DNA of 64,000 nt from Solwaraspora sp. WMMA2056 (GTDB taxonomy: Bacteria > Actinomycetota > Actinomycetes > Mycobacteriales > Micromonosporaceae), in the NCBI RefSeq assembly GCF_030345095.1, contig NZ_CP128360.1:2480001-2544000 (forward strand), in the 5' to 3' direction. Below the pieces are notes generated by a model. That model saw nothing but the letters and a program-made list of their open reading frames with translations. It was not told the DNA's origin and searched no databases. The position numbers were made by a program, and so were the translations under genes. Every line of letters begins with the position of its first letter. The first letter of the stretch is position 1. This document shows, piece by piece, positions 24,271 to 32,976 of the stretch.

Positions 24271-24340
24271 AGCCGGTCGGGTCAGCCGGTCGGGTCAGCC
24301 GGTCAGCGCGGCCGGTCGGCTCAGCCGGTCAGCGCGGCGA
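24271..24340. repeat. Short tandem repeat, 13-base unit agccggtcgggtc
   Basis: Two perfect units (24271-24283, 24284-24296) are followed by agccggtcagcgcggc and ccggtcggctc variants up to about 24340. The repeat fills the space between two convergent genes and includes the stop codon region of the DUF6492 gene. Confidence 0.7.
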
Positions 24341-25187
24341 TTGCGGCGCGGCGCACCGCCAGCGGCGTCCGCGACTTCGCCGAGATCATCACGGCCACGT
24401 CGGCCGGGTCGATCCCGGCCACGAACCGGGCCACCGACGCCTCGTCGAGCGGCACCTCGTCCCAGTACGCGTGGCAGCGGGTGTCGGTAGCGGCGAATCC
24501 GGTCGCGGCCCGGCCGCCGAGCACCTCGTCGACGTAGACGCCGTACAGCGTCCACTCGGAGAAGTGCAGCTGAGCGCCGACGGCATCGGCCCACTGCCGG
24601 CCGGTGGCCGACTCGATCCGGTGCAGCAACCCGCGGACGACCGCCGGATCCCAGGCCAGCAGCGACGACACGTAGTCCGGGTAGGGCGGTGGTTGTGCCG
24701 GTAGCCCCAGCAGCTCACGGGCCACCTCGTGCCACCGGACGTGCCGCGGCAGCCGTTGGTCGACCTCACCGGGTTTTCGGTAGAACCGCACCACGTCGTC
24801 ACGCCGGAACGTCGTCGCGTCGAACGGCCGGACGAATTCGATGTCCGAGTCGACCAGCACCACGACGTCCGCCGGGATCCGGGCCGAGGCCGACAGTTTG
24901 ATCATCTGCTGCAGGATCCAGCCGCGCAGCGGTGGGAACGGCCGACGCAGGTTCACCGAGTACTTCGTTCCCGGCACCGACCGGACCGCCGACGGCAGGA
25001 ACTCCGCCTCGTCGTGCAACACCGTACGGTCGCCCCGCAGCGCACCGAAGCGCGGCAGGTCCGCCCGGGGCACGACGATGTGGTGGCGTACCGAGTCGGG
25101 GGAGTGGGCCAGCACCGAACGGTGCAGCGCGGCACACAGGTCGAAGTCCGGGCCGAAGCTCGGAGTGACCACGGCAAGCTCGGTCAA
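24321..25187 (-). CDS. DUF6492-like putative glycosyltransferase
   Basis: 288 residues from a TTG start at 25187, chosen because GAAGGAG lies 6 bases upstream and the protein then begins TELAVVTPSFGPDFDLCAAL, the characteristic DUF6492 opening. 'DVVVLVDSDIEFVRPFD' holds a DSD motif like the DxD of GT-A enzymes, so transferase activity is plausible but unproven for this family. 'HFSEWTLYGVYVDEV' is another conserved-looking block. It is the last gene of the leftward eight-gene operon, 19 bases after the TolB-like gene, in which it would add or process one of the unusual sugars. Confidence 0.7.
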   Translation of the reverse strand: MTELAVVTPSFGPDFDLCAALHRSVLAHSPDSVRHHIVVPRADLPRFGALRGDRTVLHDEAEFLPSAVRSVPGTKYSVNLRRPFPPLRGWILQQMIKLSASARIPADVVVLVDSDIEFVRPFDATTFRRDDVVRFYRKPGEVDQRLPRHVRWHEVARELLGLPAQPPPYPDYVSSLLAWDPAVVRGLLHRIESATGRQWADAVGAQLHFSEWTLYGVYVDEVLGGRAATGFAATDTRCHAYWDEVPLDEASVARFVAGIDPADVAVMISAKSRTPLAVRRAAIAALTG

Positions 25188-25206
25188 GATGGTCTCCTTC
25201 GTCGTG

Positions 25207-26232
25207 TCACCGGACCACCGCCGGGGACCAGGCGTCGTGCACCAGCACCTGCGGCGAGCCCGAGCCGTCGGCCGGAACCCGCCACACGTCACTGGTCGCC
25301 GCGCCAGCGCCACCGCTGCGCGGCAGGCCGTAGACGACCTGGTCGTCGTCGAGCCACTCGACCTGGTCGTCGACGCTGCGGGTCTCGGCCAGCACCGTCT
25401 CCGCGCCGGTCGCCAGGTCGTACACGGCCAGCTGCCACTGGCCCGGCGGCAGGTCGCCGCGCTTCTTGAACGCCACCCGGGTGCCGTCGGGCGACAGCGA
25501 CGGGCATTCTGCGTCGGCGCGCAGCGCGTCCACCCGGCGGCCGCTGGCACTGCCCTCGACCAGCCAGGTCGTGCCACCCGAGGCGGCGGTGGCGTAGAAC
25601 CGGTCGTCGTCGGCGAAGGTGACGCCCCACAGGTTCTTGTCGATCGCGGTGACCAGTTCGCCGTCGACGTAGAGCGGGAACTGCTCGATGTCGCCGACCA
25701 CCGCGCCGCCGGTGCGGCTGATCACCGTACGGGTGGAGAACTCGCCCGGGTTGGCGTAGGAGTCACCGGCGACGAACGACGTGGTGGCGGCGAGGGTGCC
25801 GGCCCGCGACAGTCGGGCCCGCGACGGGATGCCGGTGAACGGCAGATCCTGCGTCGGGGCGAACTCGGCGTCGAGCAACTGTGCCCGGTAGACGGTGAGC
25901 AGTCCGCGTTCGGCGGACAGGCAGATCGACTGGGTGCGGGTCGCGTACACCCGCTCGCAGGATCGGCCGGTCAACGCCCGCGGCCCGTCCGGGTCGCTCA
26001 ACGGGGTCACCGCGACCTCGCCGTAGCCGTCACCCAGCGCCGTGGAGCGGAACACCAGATGCGGCTGGTCCCGGACCGCCGCCAGGTCCGTCCGCACCGG
26101 CACCGGGGTGGCCTGCGCCTGTACCCGGGCCTGTGCCTGCCGGACCTGCCAGACGTAGCCGCCGGCGCCGGCCGCCGCCAGCAGCACGACGGCGACGAGG
26201 ATCGCCAGCCGGGTCCGCAGCCCCATCCCCAT
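25207..26232 (-). CDS. Membrane-anchored TolB-like beta-propeller protein
   Basis: 341 residues. MGMGLRTRLAILVAVVLLAAAGAGGY is a signal anchor. The exported portion has repeated WD40-like strands: 'CPSLSPDGTRVAFKKR' and 'WQLAVYDLATGAETVLAETRSVDDQVEWLDDDQVVY' (split over two blades) are the S-P-D-G-x-R/A and W-L-D-D patterns of TolB/PD40 propellers. These often serve as binding scaffolds and have no assigned enzyme activity. The ATG overlaps the stop of the MFS gene (TGATG), so translation is coupled. The link to the sugar operon is positional; a role in export or polymer recognition is my inference. Confidence 0.75.
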   Translation of the reverse strand: MGMGLRTRLAILVAVVLLAAAGAGGYVWQVRQAQARVQAQATPVPVRTDLAAVRDQPHLVFRSTALGDGYGEVAVTPLSDPDGPRALTGRSCERVYATRTQSICLSAERGLLTVYRAQLLDAEFAPTQDLPFTGIPSRARLSRAGTLAATTSFVAGDSYANPGEFSTRTVISRTGGAVVGDIEQFPLYVDGELVTAIDKNLWGVTFADDDRFYATAASGGTTWLVEGSASGRRVDALRADAECPSLSPDGTRVAFKKRGDLPPGQWQLAVYDLATGAETVLAETRSVDDQVEWLDDDQVVYGLPRSGGAGAATSDVWRVPADGSGSPQVLVHDAWSPAVVR

Positions 26233-27503
26233 CAGGACCCACCCACCGGTACGGCGTCGCCGGCCGCCGGCGCCCGGTCCACGCCGCGCAGCAGCCAACC
26301 GGCGGCCGGGATGGCGACGGTCAACGCCGCCGCGAAGACCAGCACCGCCGTACCCGGCCCGGCGGCCGACCAGAGCAGCCCGAAGGCGACCGAGGCGGCG
26401 AACCGGGTCAGCACCACCACCGTCTGCGCGGCGGCGATCCCGCTGCCCCGCGCCTGGGCCGGCATCAGCTTGGCGACCAGCGCCGCCAGCACCCCGTCGG
26501 TGGCCGCGTAGAAGACCCCGAGCAGCAGCAGGACGGCGACGGTCAGCCCGACACCGCCGGCCGGCGCGGCGGCCAGCAGGTAGCAGGCGAGCAGCGCGCC
26601 GTGCCCGGCGACCATCACCTTCGCCCGGCCCACCCGGTCGGCCAGCCGTCCCATCGGCACCGCCAGCAGCAGGTACGCCACGTTGGTGCCGACGAACAGC
26701 AGCGGGAAGTACAACGCGGCGAACTCGTCGCGGTCCTGCAACGTCAGGTAGAGGAACCCGTCGCCGACGGTAACCAACCCGAGAAGTCCGGCGGCGAGCA
26801 GCGGCCGACGCAGCCGGGCCCCGGTCACCTCGGCCACCATCCGCCGTACGCCGAGCCGTGCCGTCCCGGCGGCCGTGGCCAGGTTCGGCACGAACAGCAC
26901 CAGGACCGCCACACCCACCAGCGCGAACGCGAACGACACCCCGAACACCGAGTCGTAGCTGCCCGGCACCGCGGCGAGCAGGGCGAACGCGACCAGCGGG
27001 CCGAGCGCGGCGCCGAAGGTGTCCAACGCCCGGTGGACGCCGAACGCCCGGCCCAGCGCCGCCGGGTCCGACGACGCGGCGATCAGCGCGTCCCGGGGCG
27101 CGGTCCGCAGCCCCTTGCCGAGCCGGTCCATGGTGATCACCGCGGTGATCGCGGCGAAGCCCTGCGCCGGCAGCATCGCGATCCGGCTCAGAGCCGACGC
27201 CACGTACCCGGCCACCGCCACCCACTTGGGCCGCCCACCCCGGTCCCCGGCGTACCCGCCGGCGATCCGGACCAGGGCACTGACCCCCTGGTAGACGCCG
27301 TCGAGGAAGCCGTACGCCACCGGGCTGAGCCCGACCACCACCGTCAGGTACAGCGGCAGCACCGAGGCGACCATCTCCGAGGAGACGTCGGTGAGCAGGC
27401 TGACCGTGCCGAGCAGCAGTACGGTGCCGGACACCCGCCGACGGACCTGGCGACCCGGGGTGTGTTCGTCCGCGCCGGGACGGTCGCGCAGGGTGACATA
27501 CAC
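26232..27503 (-). CDS. MFS transporter
   Basis: 423 residues from the GTG at 27503, 11 bases after the stop of the upstream aminotransferase gene. Twelve hydrophobic helices can be traced. The loop between helices two and three reads 'GGYAGDRGGRPKW', the MFS signature G-x3-D-R-x-G-R. 'MDRLGKGLRTAPRDALIA' is conserved in a drug/metabolite-exporter branch. Its place inside a nucleotide-sugar operon suggests export of a product or intermediate, but the substrate is unknown. Confidence 0.8.
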   Translation of the reverse strand: MYVTLRDRPGADEHTPGRQVRRRVSGTVLLLGTVSLLTDVSSEMVASVLPLYLTVVVGLSPVAYGFLDGVYQGVSALVRIAGGYAGDRGGRPKWVAVAGYVASALSRIAMLPAQGFAAITAVITMDRLGKGLRTAPRDALIAASSDPAALGRAFGVHRALDTFGAALGPLVAFALLAAVPGSYDSVFGVSFAFALVGVAVLVLFVPNLATAAGTARLGVRRMVAEVTGARLRRPLLAAGLLGLVTVGDGFLYLTLQDRDEFAALYFPLLFVGTNVAYLLLAVPMGRLADRVGRAKVMVAGHGALLACYLLAAAPAGGVGLTVAVLLLLGVFYAATDGVLAALVAKLMPAQARGSGIAAAQTVVVLTRFAASVAFGLLWSAAGPGTAVLVFAAALTVAIPAAGWLLRGVDRAPAAGDAVPVGGS

Positions 27504-27514
27504 GGCCGTACCGC

Positions 27515-28645
27515 TCAGGCTGCCAGCGCGGCGGCCAGCACCTCGACGACGCGGTCCTGCTGCGCCGTGGTCAGCTGCGGGTAGATCGGCAGCGACAGCA
27601 GCTGCGGGGCGGTCGACTCGGCGTGCGGGAACGACCCGGCCGGGTAGCCGAGGTCGGCGAAGGCCGGCGTCAGGTGCACCGGCACCGGGTAGTGGATGGC
27701 GGCACCGATCCCGGCCGCGTTCAACGCGGCCAGGACCGCGTCGCGACGCTGCGCCCCACCGGGCACCCGGACGCAGTAGATGTGCCAGACGTGCACGTTG
27801 CCGGCCAGCGTCACCGGGCGGACCACGTCGAGGTCGGCCAGCAGCGTGTCGTAGCGGGCGGCGATCGCCCGACGCCGGTCGTTGCCGCTGGCCAGCCGGG
27901 CCAGCTTGGCCCGCAGCACCACCGCCTGCAGCCCGTCGAGGCGGCTGTTGAAGCCGACCACCTCGTGGACGTACTTGCGGACACTGCCGTGCGCCGACAT
28001 CCGCCGTACGTCGGCGGCGAGCCCGGCGTCGGCGGTGACCACCGCCCCGGCGTCGCCGTACGCGCCGAGGTTCTTGCCCGGGTAGAAGCTGGTGGCGGCG
28101 ATCCCGTCGGCACCGGCGCCGACGCCGTGGCGGGTGGCGCCCTGGCACTGCGCGGCGTCCTCGACGATCGCGATCTCCTGCCCGGCGGCGGACCCGCCGG
28201 CGAGCCCGGCCCGCAGCCGGGGCACGTCGGCGAGCTGGCCGTACAGGTGCACCGGGGCGATCGCCCGGGTCGCCGGGGTGACCGCGGCCAGCGCGGCGTC
28301 CACGTCGATCAGGTACGTCGCCGGGTCGCAGTCGACCAGCACCACCCGGGCACCGGCCCGGGCGACGGCCTCGGCGGTGGCGATGAACGTGTTGGCCGGC
28401 AGGATCACCTCGCTGCCCGGCCCGACCCCGACCGCCCGCAGGGCCAGCTCCAGCGCGTCGGTGCCGTTGGCCACGCCGACACAGTGCGGTACGCCGCTGA
28501 ACGCGGCGTACTCGGCCTCGAAGGCGGCGACCTCGGCACCGCCGATGAACGCGGTGCCGGCGATGACCCGTTTGAAACCGGCGTCGACCTCCTCGGCCAC
28601 TTCGGCGTGGGCGGCGGCCAGGTCGACGAGGGGGATGCTGCTCAC
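27515..28645 (-). CDS. DegT/DnrJ/EryC1/StrS aminotransferase, probable sugar 3-aminotransferase (WbpE-like)
   Basis: 376 residues, full length for a PLP-dependent nucleotide-sugar aminotransferase. VGVANGTDALELALRA binds the cofactor phosphate, EDAAQCQGA holds the pyridine-binding Asp, and SFYPGKNLGAYGDAGA contains the PLP lysine. The GKNLGA form of the lysine loop is typical of enzymes aminating C3 of a keto-sugar (WbpE, QdtB, DesV types). With the WbpB-like oxidoreductase and WbpD-like acetyltransferase nearby, the likely reaction is UDP-2-acetamido-3-keto-glucuronate to the 3-amino sugar. The start overlaps the PglD-like stop by 4 bases. Confidence 0.85.
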   Translation of the reverse strand: MSSIPLVDLAAAHAEVAEEVDAGFKRVIAGTAFIGGAEVAAFEAEYAAFSGVPHCVGVANGTDALELALRAVGVGPGSEVILPANTFIATAEAVARAGARVVLVDCDPATYLIDVDAALAAVTPATRAIAPVHLYGQLADVPRLRAGLAGGSAAGQEIAIVEDAAQCQGATRHGVGAGADGIAATSFYPGKNLGAYGDAGAVVTADAGLAADVRRMSAHGSVRKYVHEVVGFNSRLDGLQAVVLRAKLARLASGNDRRRAIAARYDTLLADLDVVRPVTLAGNVHVWHIYCVRVPGGAQRRDAVLAALNAAGIGAAIHYPVPVHLTPAFADLGYPAGSFPHAESTAPQLLSLPIYPQLTTAQQDRVVEVLAAALAA

Positions 28646-29337
28646 GCGGGACTCCTCAACTGGGACTCGTTCGTTCGGTCGGCCGGGCCGTGGGCCAGGC
28701 GCAGGAACCGGGCCGGCGCGCCGACCCAGACCTCACCGGTAGGCACGTCGCGCAGCACCACCGCGCCCATGCCCAGCTGTGACCAGGCACCGACGGTGAC
28801 ACCGTCGCGCAGCAGCGCGCCGGCCCCGACGTAGACGCCGTCGCCGAGGCGGACCCCGCCGCCGAGGCGCACCCCGGAGGCGATCGTGGCGTACGACCCG
28901 ATCAGGTTGTCGTGGGTCAGCACCACCTGCGGCATCACCGCGACGTGCGCGCCGACGGCGACGTCGGCGGTCAGGTCCACCCCGGCCAGCAGCACGCTGC
29001 CCGGCCCGACGGTGCAGCCGACGCCGACCCGGGCCGCAGGGTGCACGATGGTGGCGTACCGCTGCTGCGCCAGGCCGAACCGGTCGACCAGCCGCTGCCG
29101 GGACCGGTAGTCGCGGGGGTTGCCGACGCAGACCACCACGGCCGCGTCGGTCAGCTCGGCGACCAGGTCGGTGCCGCCGATCACCGGGACGTCGACCCGC
29201 CGGGTGCCGTGCAGCGCCGGGTCGTCGTCGAGGAAGCCGCGCAGCCGCCAGGTCGGCGTCACCGCGTTGACCGCCGCGACGGCGGCGGCGGTCTCCCGGG
29301 CGAAACCGCCGGCACCGACGATCAGCAGGTCCCTCAT
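28642..29337 (-). CDS. PglD/NeuD-like sugar O/N-acyltransferase
   Basis: 231 residues from the ATG at 29337, which overlaps the stop of the upstream aminotransferase (ATGA). An N-terminal Rossmann-like sugar-nucleotide domain (LLIVGAGGFARETAAAV) precedes a left-handed beta-helix of hexapeptide repeats ('ARVGVGCTVGPGSVLLAGV' ... 'GVRLGDGVYVGAGALLRDGV'), with the catalytic-type His in VVLTHDNLIG and a C-terminal coenzyme-A segment VWVGAPARF. PglD enzymes N-acetylate UDP-4-amino-sugars. Paired with the 4-aminotransferase-like gene just upstream, it probably makes a 4-acetamido sugar. Confidence 0.85.
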   Translation of the reverse strand: MRDLLIVGAGGFARETAAAVAAVNAVTPTWRLRGFLDDDPALHGTRRVDVPVIGGTDLVAELTDAAVVVCVGNPRDYRSRQRLVDRFGLAQQRYATIVHPAARVGVGCTVGPGSVLLAGVDLTADVAVGAHVAVMPQVVLTHDNLIGSYATIASGVRLGGGVRLGDGVYVGAGALLRDGVTVGAWSQLGMGAVVLRDVPTGEVWVGAPARFLRLAHGPADRTNESQLRSPA

Positions 29338-30482
29338 CGGCCGGCCAGTTTGCGCAGCACCGCGACGATGTGGTCCTGGTCGGCCTCGGTGAGCGCGTGG
29401 TGCAGCGGCAGGATCAGCGAGTCGCGGGTCAGCCGCTCGGTCACCGGCAGCGGGGCCGGGGTGACGTGGGCGTACGCCGGCTCCAGGTGGGCGGCCATGA
29501 TGCCGCGCCGCGCGGAGACCCCGGCGTCGGCCAACCCGGCCAGTACGTCGTCGCGGGTCACCCCGTACGCCGGGTCGATGCGCACCCAGAACGACTGGTA
29601 GCTGGTCTCGCCGTACGCCGGGTCGACCACCGGCACCAGCCCGTCGATGTCGGCCAGCAGCGCGTGGTAGCGGGCGGCCAGCGCCCGGCGGCCGGCGATC
29701 AGACCGGGCAGCCGGCCCACCTGGACCAGGCCGACGGCGGCCTGGATGTCGGTCATCCGGTAGTTGAACGCCGGCTCCAGGTACGCCTCCAGCACCGGTT
29801 GGGCGCTGGCGTGCCGGTCGGCGGCGGAGACGTTCATGCCGTGTTCGCGCAGCCGGCGCAGCCGGACGGCGCCGTCGGCGTCGTCCAGCGTCAGCATGCC
29901 GCCCTCCCCGGTGGTGATCACCTTGCGCGGATGGAACGACCAGGCCGAGATCGCCGCGCCGGCACCCACCGGCTGCCCGTACGCGCGGGAACCGGCCGCG
30001 CAGGCGGCGTCCTCGATCAGCGGTACGCCCCAGCCGGCGGCCGCCGTGCGCAGCGCGACCGTGTCGAACGGCACGCCGCCCTGGTGGACCGCGATCACCG
30101 CCCGGGTACGCGGCGTGCGGACCGCCTCGACCGTCTCCACGGTCAGGTTCCCGGTGGCCAGGTCGACGTCGGCGAAGACCGGCTCGGCACCGGCGTGGCG
30201 GACCGCGTTGGCGGTCGCGATGAACGACAGCGACGGCACGACGACCTCGTCGCCGGGGCCGACGCCGTGCAGCACCAGCGCCAGGTGCAGCGCGGTGGTG
30301 CAGGAGCTGACCGCGACCCCGTGGTCGGCACCGACGGCGGCGGCGAACTCGCGTTCGAACTGCGCCACCCGGGGGCCCTGGGCCACCCAGCCGGAGCGGA
30401 TCGCCGCGGCGGCGGCCTGCTCCTCCTCCTCGCCGAGCATCGGCAGCATGACCTGGATGCGGCGCGGACTGGTTTCGCTCAT
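29334..30482 (-). CDS. DegT/DnrJ/EryC1/StrS aminotransferase, probable sugar 4-aminotransferase (PglE-like)
   Basis: 382 residues. VAVSSCTTALHLALVLHG is the phosphate-binding helix, IEDAACAAGS holds the Asp pairing with the pyridine nitrogen, and SFHPRKVITTGEGGML contains the PLP lysine. The RK-ITTGEGG loop is the form seen in 4-aminotransferases such as PglE, ArnB and perosamine synthase, distinct from the GKNLGA loop of the second aminotransferase in this operon. Amino donor is usually glutamate. The start overlaps the epimerase stop by 4 bases, and the stop overlaps the PglD-like start by 4. Having both types side by side suggests a diamino sugar or two different amino sugars. Confidence 0.85.
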   Translation of the reverse strand: MSETSPRRIQVMLPMLGEEEEQAAAAAIRSGWVAQGPRVAQFEREFAAAVGADHGVAVSSCTTALHLALVLHGVGPGDEVVVPSLSFIATANAVRHAGAEPVFADVDLATGNLTVETVEAVRTPRTRAVIAVHQGGVPFDTVALRTAAAGWGVPLIEDAACAAGSRAYGQPVGAGAAISAWSFHPRKVITTGEGGMLTLDDADGAVRLRRLREHGMNVSAADRHASAQPVLEAYLEPAFNYRMTDIQAAVGLVQVGRLPGLIAGRRALAARYHALLADIDGLVPVVDPAYGETSYQSFWVRIDPAYGVTRDDVLAGLADAGVSARRGIMAAHLEPAYAHVTPAPLPVTERLTRDSLILPLHHALTEADQDHIVAVLRKLAGR

Positions 30483-31528
30483 ACCGGCTGGCTCCAGTTC
30501 TTCGTCTGCATCCGCTCCAGCGCGCCGGGCTGCTCACGCAGCAGCCGCTGGAAGTACTCGAGGGTGTGGCCGATCCCCTCGGCCAGCGACACCCGGGGCG
30601 CGAAGTCGATGGTCTTGCGCAGCTTCGAGGTGTCCACCCACAGCCGGGGCACGTCGGCCGGGCGCGGTGCCTCGAAGACCGGTTGCAGGTCGGTACGGCC
30701 GACCGCCTCCAGCACCGTGCGGGCCAGCAGCCCGATGGTCAGCTCCTCGCCGTACCCGAGGTTGACGACCTCGCCGACCAGCTCGGTCGACTCGGCGACC
30801 CGGGCCAGCGTCTCGACGCAGTCCTTCACATAGAGGAAGTCCCGGGTGACGCCGCCGTCGCCGAAGACCACCGGTGGCTGCCCGGCCAGCGCCCGCAGGA
30901 TGAACCGGGGGATCACCTCACCGGAGTCGCCCTCGAAGTGCGAACGCGGCCCGTAGTTGTTGAACGGCCGGACGCAGACCACTGGCAGGCCCCAACACTC
31001 CAGGTACGAGCGGGCGTAGTGCTCACCGGCGAGCTTGCTGCTGCCGTAGACGGTCAACGGCCACGGGGTGGTCTCCTCGGTGATCGGGAACTCCAGCGCC
31101 CGGCCGTAGATCTCCGAGGTCGACACGTACAGCAGCCGGGACACCTGGGCGGCCCGCGCCGCCTCCAGCACGTTGAGCGTGCCGAGGGCGTTGACCTGGT
31201 GGTTCTCCACCGGGCTGTGCAGCGAGTGGCGTACCCCGAGACAGGCCAGGTGGAACACCACGTCGACGCCGGTCATCGCGTCGACGCAGGTCCGCGGGTC
31301 GCAGATGTCGCCCTCGATCACCCGCATCGACTCCGCGCCGGGGAACGCCAGGTTCTCCCGGGTGCCGTTGCGGAAGTTGTCCAGCACCACGACCTGCGCC
31401 CCGAGCGAGACGAGATGCTCGGCCAGGTGCGAGCCGATGAAGCCGGCACCACCGGTCACCAGGACGGTGGCGCTGGCCAGGTCCACGGCCGGGGCGGTGC
31501 CTGCGGCGGGGGAGGATGCGACGGTCAT
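30479..31528 (-). CDS. NAD-dependent epimerase/dehydratase (extended SDR, nucleotide-sugar type)
   Basis: 349 residues. ATVLVTGGAGFIGSHLAEHL is the TGxxGxxG NAD-binding motif; STSEIYGRA gives the catalytic Ser/Thr-Glu region, and YGSSKLAGEHY the YxxxK pair. 'VCVRPFNNYGPR' is the nucleotide-sugar-binding loop. The Ser-Glu before the Tyr (TSEIYG) resembles 4,6-dehydratases and UDP-glucuronate decarboxylases as well as epimerases, so the reaction is not settled; a 4,6-dehydratase would provide the 4-keto substrate for the adjacent PglE-like enzyme. Overlaps of 4 bases at both ends place it in the middle of a tightly coupled operon. Confidence 0.8.
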   Translation of the reverse strand: MTVASSPAAGTAPAVDLASATVLVTGGAGFIGSHLAEHLVSLGAQVVVLDNFRNGTRENLAFPGAESMRVIEGDICDPRTCVDAMTGVDVVFHLACLGVRHSLHSPVENHQVNALGTLNVLEAARAAQVSRLLYVSTSEIYGRALEFPITEETTPWPLTVYGSSKLAGEHYARSYLECWGLPVVCVRPFNNYGPRSHFEGDSGEVIPRFILRALAGQPPVVFGDGGVTRDFLYVKDCVETLARVAESTELVGEVVNLGYGEELTIGLLARTVLEAVGRTDLQPVFEAPRPADVPRLWVDTSKLRKTIDFAPRVSLAEGIGHTLEYFQRLLREQPGALERMQTKNWSQPV

Positions 31529-32598
31529 GCGGCGGACTCCTCGTCCAGCGGGATCATCGTGCCGCCGGCGGCGAGGCTGCGGGTGGCGGCTTCCAGGATG
31601 GCCAGCACCCGCAGGCCGGAGCGGCCGTCGGTGAGGGCGGGGGTGCCGGTACGGATGGCGCGGGCGTACTCCTCGACCATCGTGCGCAGCGCCTCCCGTT
31701 CGGTCAGCGCCGGGGCGACCATGTCGCCGGAGCGGTACGACACCAGCATGTCGCGGCGTGCCTCGGAGCCGAGCTCGTCGGAGGTGGCGACGTCGACGCC
31801 CCGGTCGAACAGGGCCAGCCGCTGGCCCGGGTTCAGGTCGTCCCAGACCAGGGTGCGCTTGGACCCGCCGACGATCGTCGTTCGGATCTTGACCGGGGAG
31901 AGCCAGTTGACGTGCACGTGGGCGATGGCGCCGGTGCTCAGCCGCAGCGTGAGGTACGCCACGCAGGCCCGGCCGGCGCCGATGCCGTCGGCGCCGTGCG
32001 CCGCGACCGCCACCGGGCGTACCCCCGGCGGCAGGATGAAGTCGAGGATCGACAGGTCGTGCGGGGCGAGGTCCCAGATCACGTCGATGTCGCGCTGCAC
32101 CAGGCCCAGGTTGATCCGTACCGAGTCGAGGTAGTGCAGCTCACCCAGCTCACCGGCGTGCAGCATCTCGCGGATCCGCAGCACCGCCGGGGTGTAGCAG
32201 TAGGTGTGGTCGCACATCAGCGTCAGACCACGCCGCTCGGCCTCGGCGACCAGGGTGGCGCCGTCGGCGTGGTTGGCGGCGAGCGGCTTCTCGACCAGCA
32301 CGTGCTTGCCGGCCCGCAGCGCGGCGGACGCGACGTCGAGGTGGGTGCCGGCGGGGGTGGCGATCGCCACGGCCTGCACCGTGTCGTCGGCGAGCACCTG
32401 CGCCAGGTCGTCGGTCGCGCCGATCGTGGAGTAGTCGCCGAGCACCGTACGGGCCCGGCCGAGATCGAGGTCACAGAGCCAGCGCAGCCGGAACGCCGGG
32501 CTGGACATGAAGTTGCGGACCAGGTTAGGGCCCCAGTAGCCGGCGCCGATGACGGCTACGCCGATGGGCTCGTCCGGCGTGGCAGGCGGATGAGTCAC
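31525..32598 (-). CDS. Gfo/Idh/MocA oxidoreductase, probable UDP-GlcNAcA 3-dehydrogenase (WbpB-like)
   Basis: 357 residues from the GTG at 32598. IGVAVIGAGYWGPNLVRNF is the dinucleotide-binding motif with the GYWGPN form of WbpB/WlbA proteins; 'HVLVEKPLAANHADGATLV' holds the EKP motif with the catalytic Lys, and 'DLAPHDLSILDFIL' the conserved D-x3-H active-site pair. WbpB oxidises C3 of UDP-N-acetylglucosaminuronate. The first gene of the leftward operon, it diverges from the WbpD-like acetyltransferase gene (378 bases apart), an arrangement that fits one pathway. The preceding UDP-GlcNAc 6-dehydrogenase (WbpA) is not in the window. Confidence 0.85.
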   Translation of the reverse strand: MTHPPATPDEPIGVAVIGAGYWGPNLVRNFMSSPAFRLRWLCDLDLGRARTVLGDYSTIGATDDLAQVLADDTVQAVAIATPAGTHLDVASAALRAGKHVLVEKPLAANHADGATLVAEAERRGLTLMCDHTYCYTPAVLRIREMLHAGELGELHYLDSVRINLGLVQRDIDVIWDLAPHDLSILDFILPPGVRPVAVAAHGADGIGAGRACVAYLTLRLSTGAIAHVHVNWLSPVKIRTTIVGGSKRTLVWDDLNPGQRLALFDRGVDVATSDELGSEARRDMLVSYRSGDMVAPALTEREALRTMVEEYARAIRTGTPALTDGRSGLRVLAILEAATRSLAAGGTMIPLDEESAA

Positions 32599-32976
32599 GG
32601 ATGTCCATTTCGTCGGGGGGCGTGTGACCCGGACACGGCCGGGAGACCCGGGCCACCGAAGGGCGTGTGCGCAGCCCACCGGCCGGCCCGGCGGAGAGGG
32701 TCCGTCGGCGAAGCTACCGAGCGTTGCCGTCCCGACGCTAGCGCTGTGACGTAAACCCGGCACAACCGCGAGGCCACGAGGTACCTTCGGTGACCCGGGC
32801 CCGCCTGTCGGCCAGTGCCGGCCCGGAGAGTCGGCCGCCTCGTGCTCGGATCCTCGGGCCGTGCCGGGGTGCCGGGTCAGCTTCCCGACATCGGTGCCGG
32901 CGGCGAGCGCCTACCGTGTGCGCCGCACCTCCGGCAGCTCTGACACACTGCCGGTGACCAGGGAGGATCACTGCTG
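32599..32976. promoter_or_regulatory. Divergent intergenic region of the amino-sugar genes
   Basis: 378 bases between the outward-facing oxidoreductase and acetyltransferase genes. It must carry both promoters. Apart from a small AGCGT/ACGCT hairpin near 32719-32738 I see no convincing operator, riboswitch or small gene; several reverse-strand starts extend the oxidoreductase frame here but look unlike the family. Confidence 0.4.
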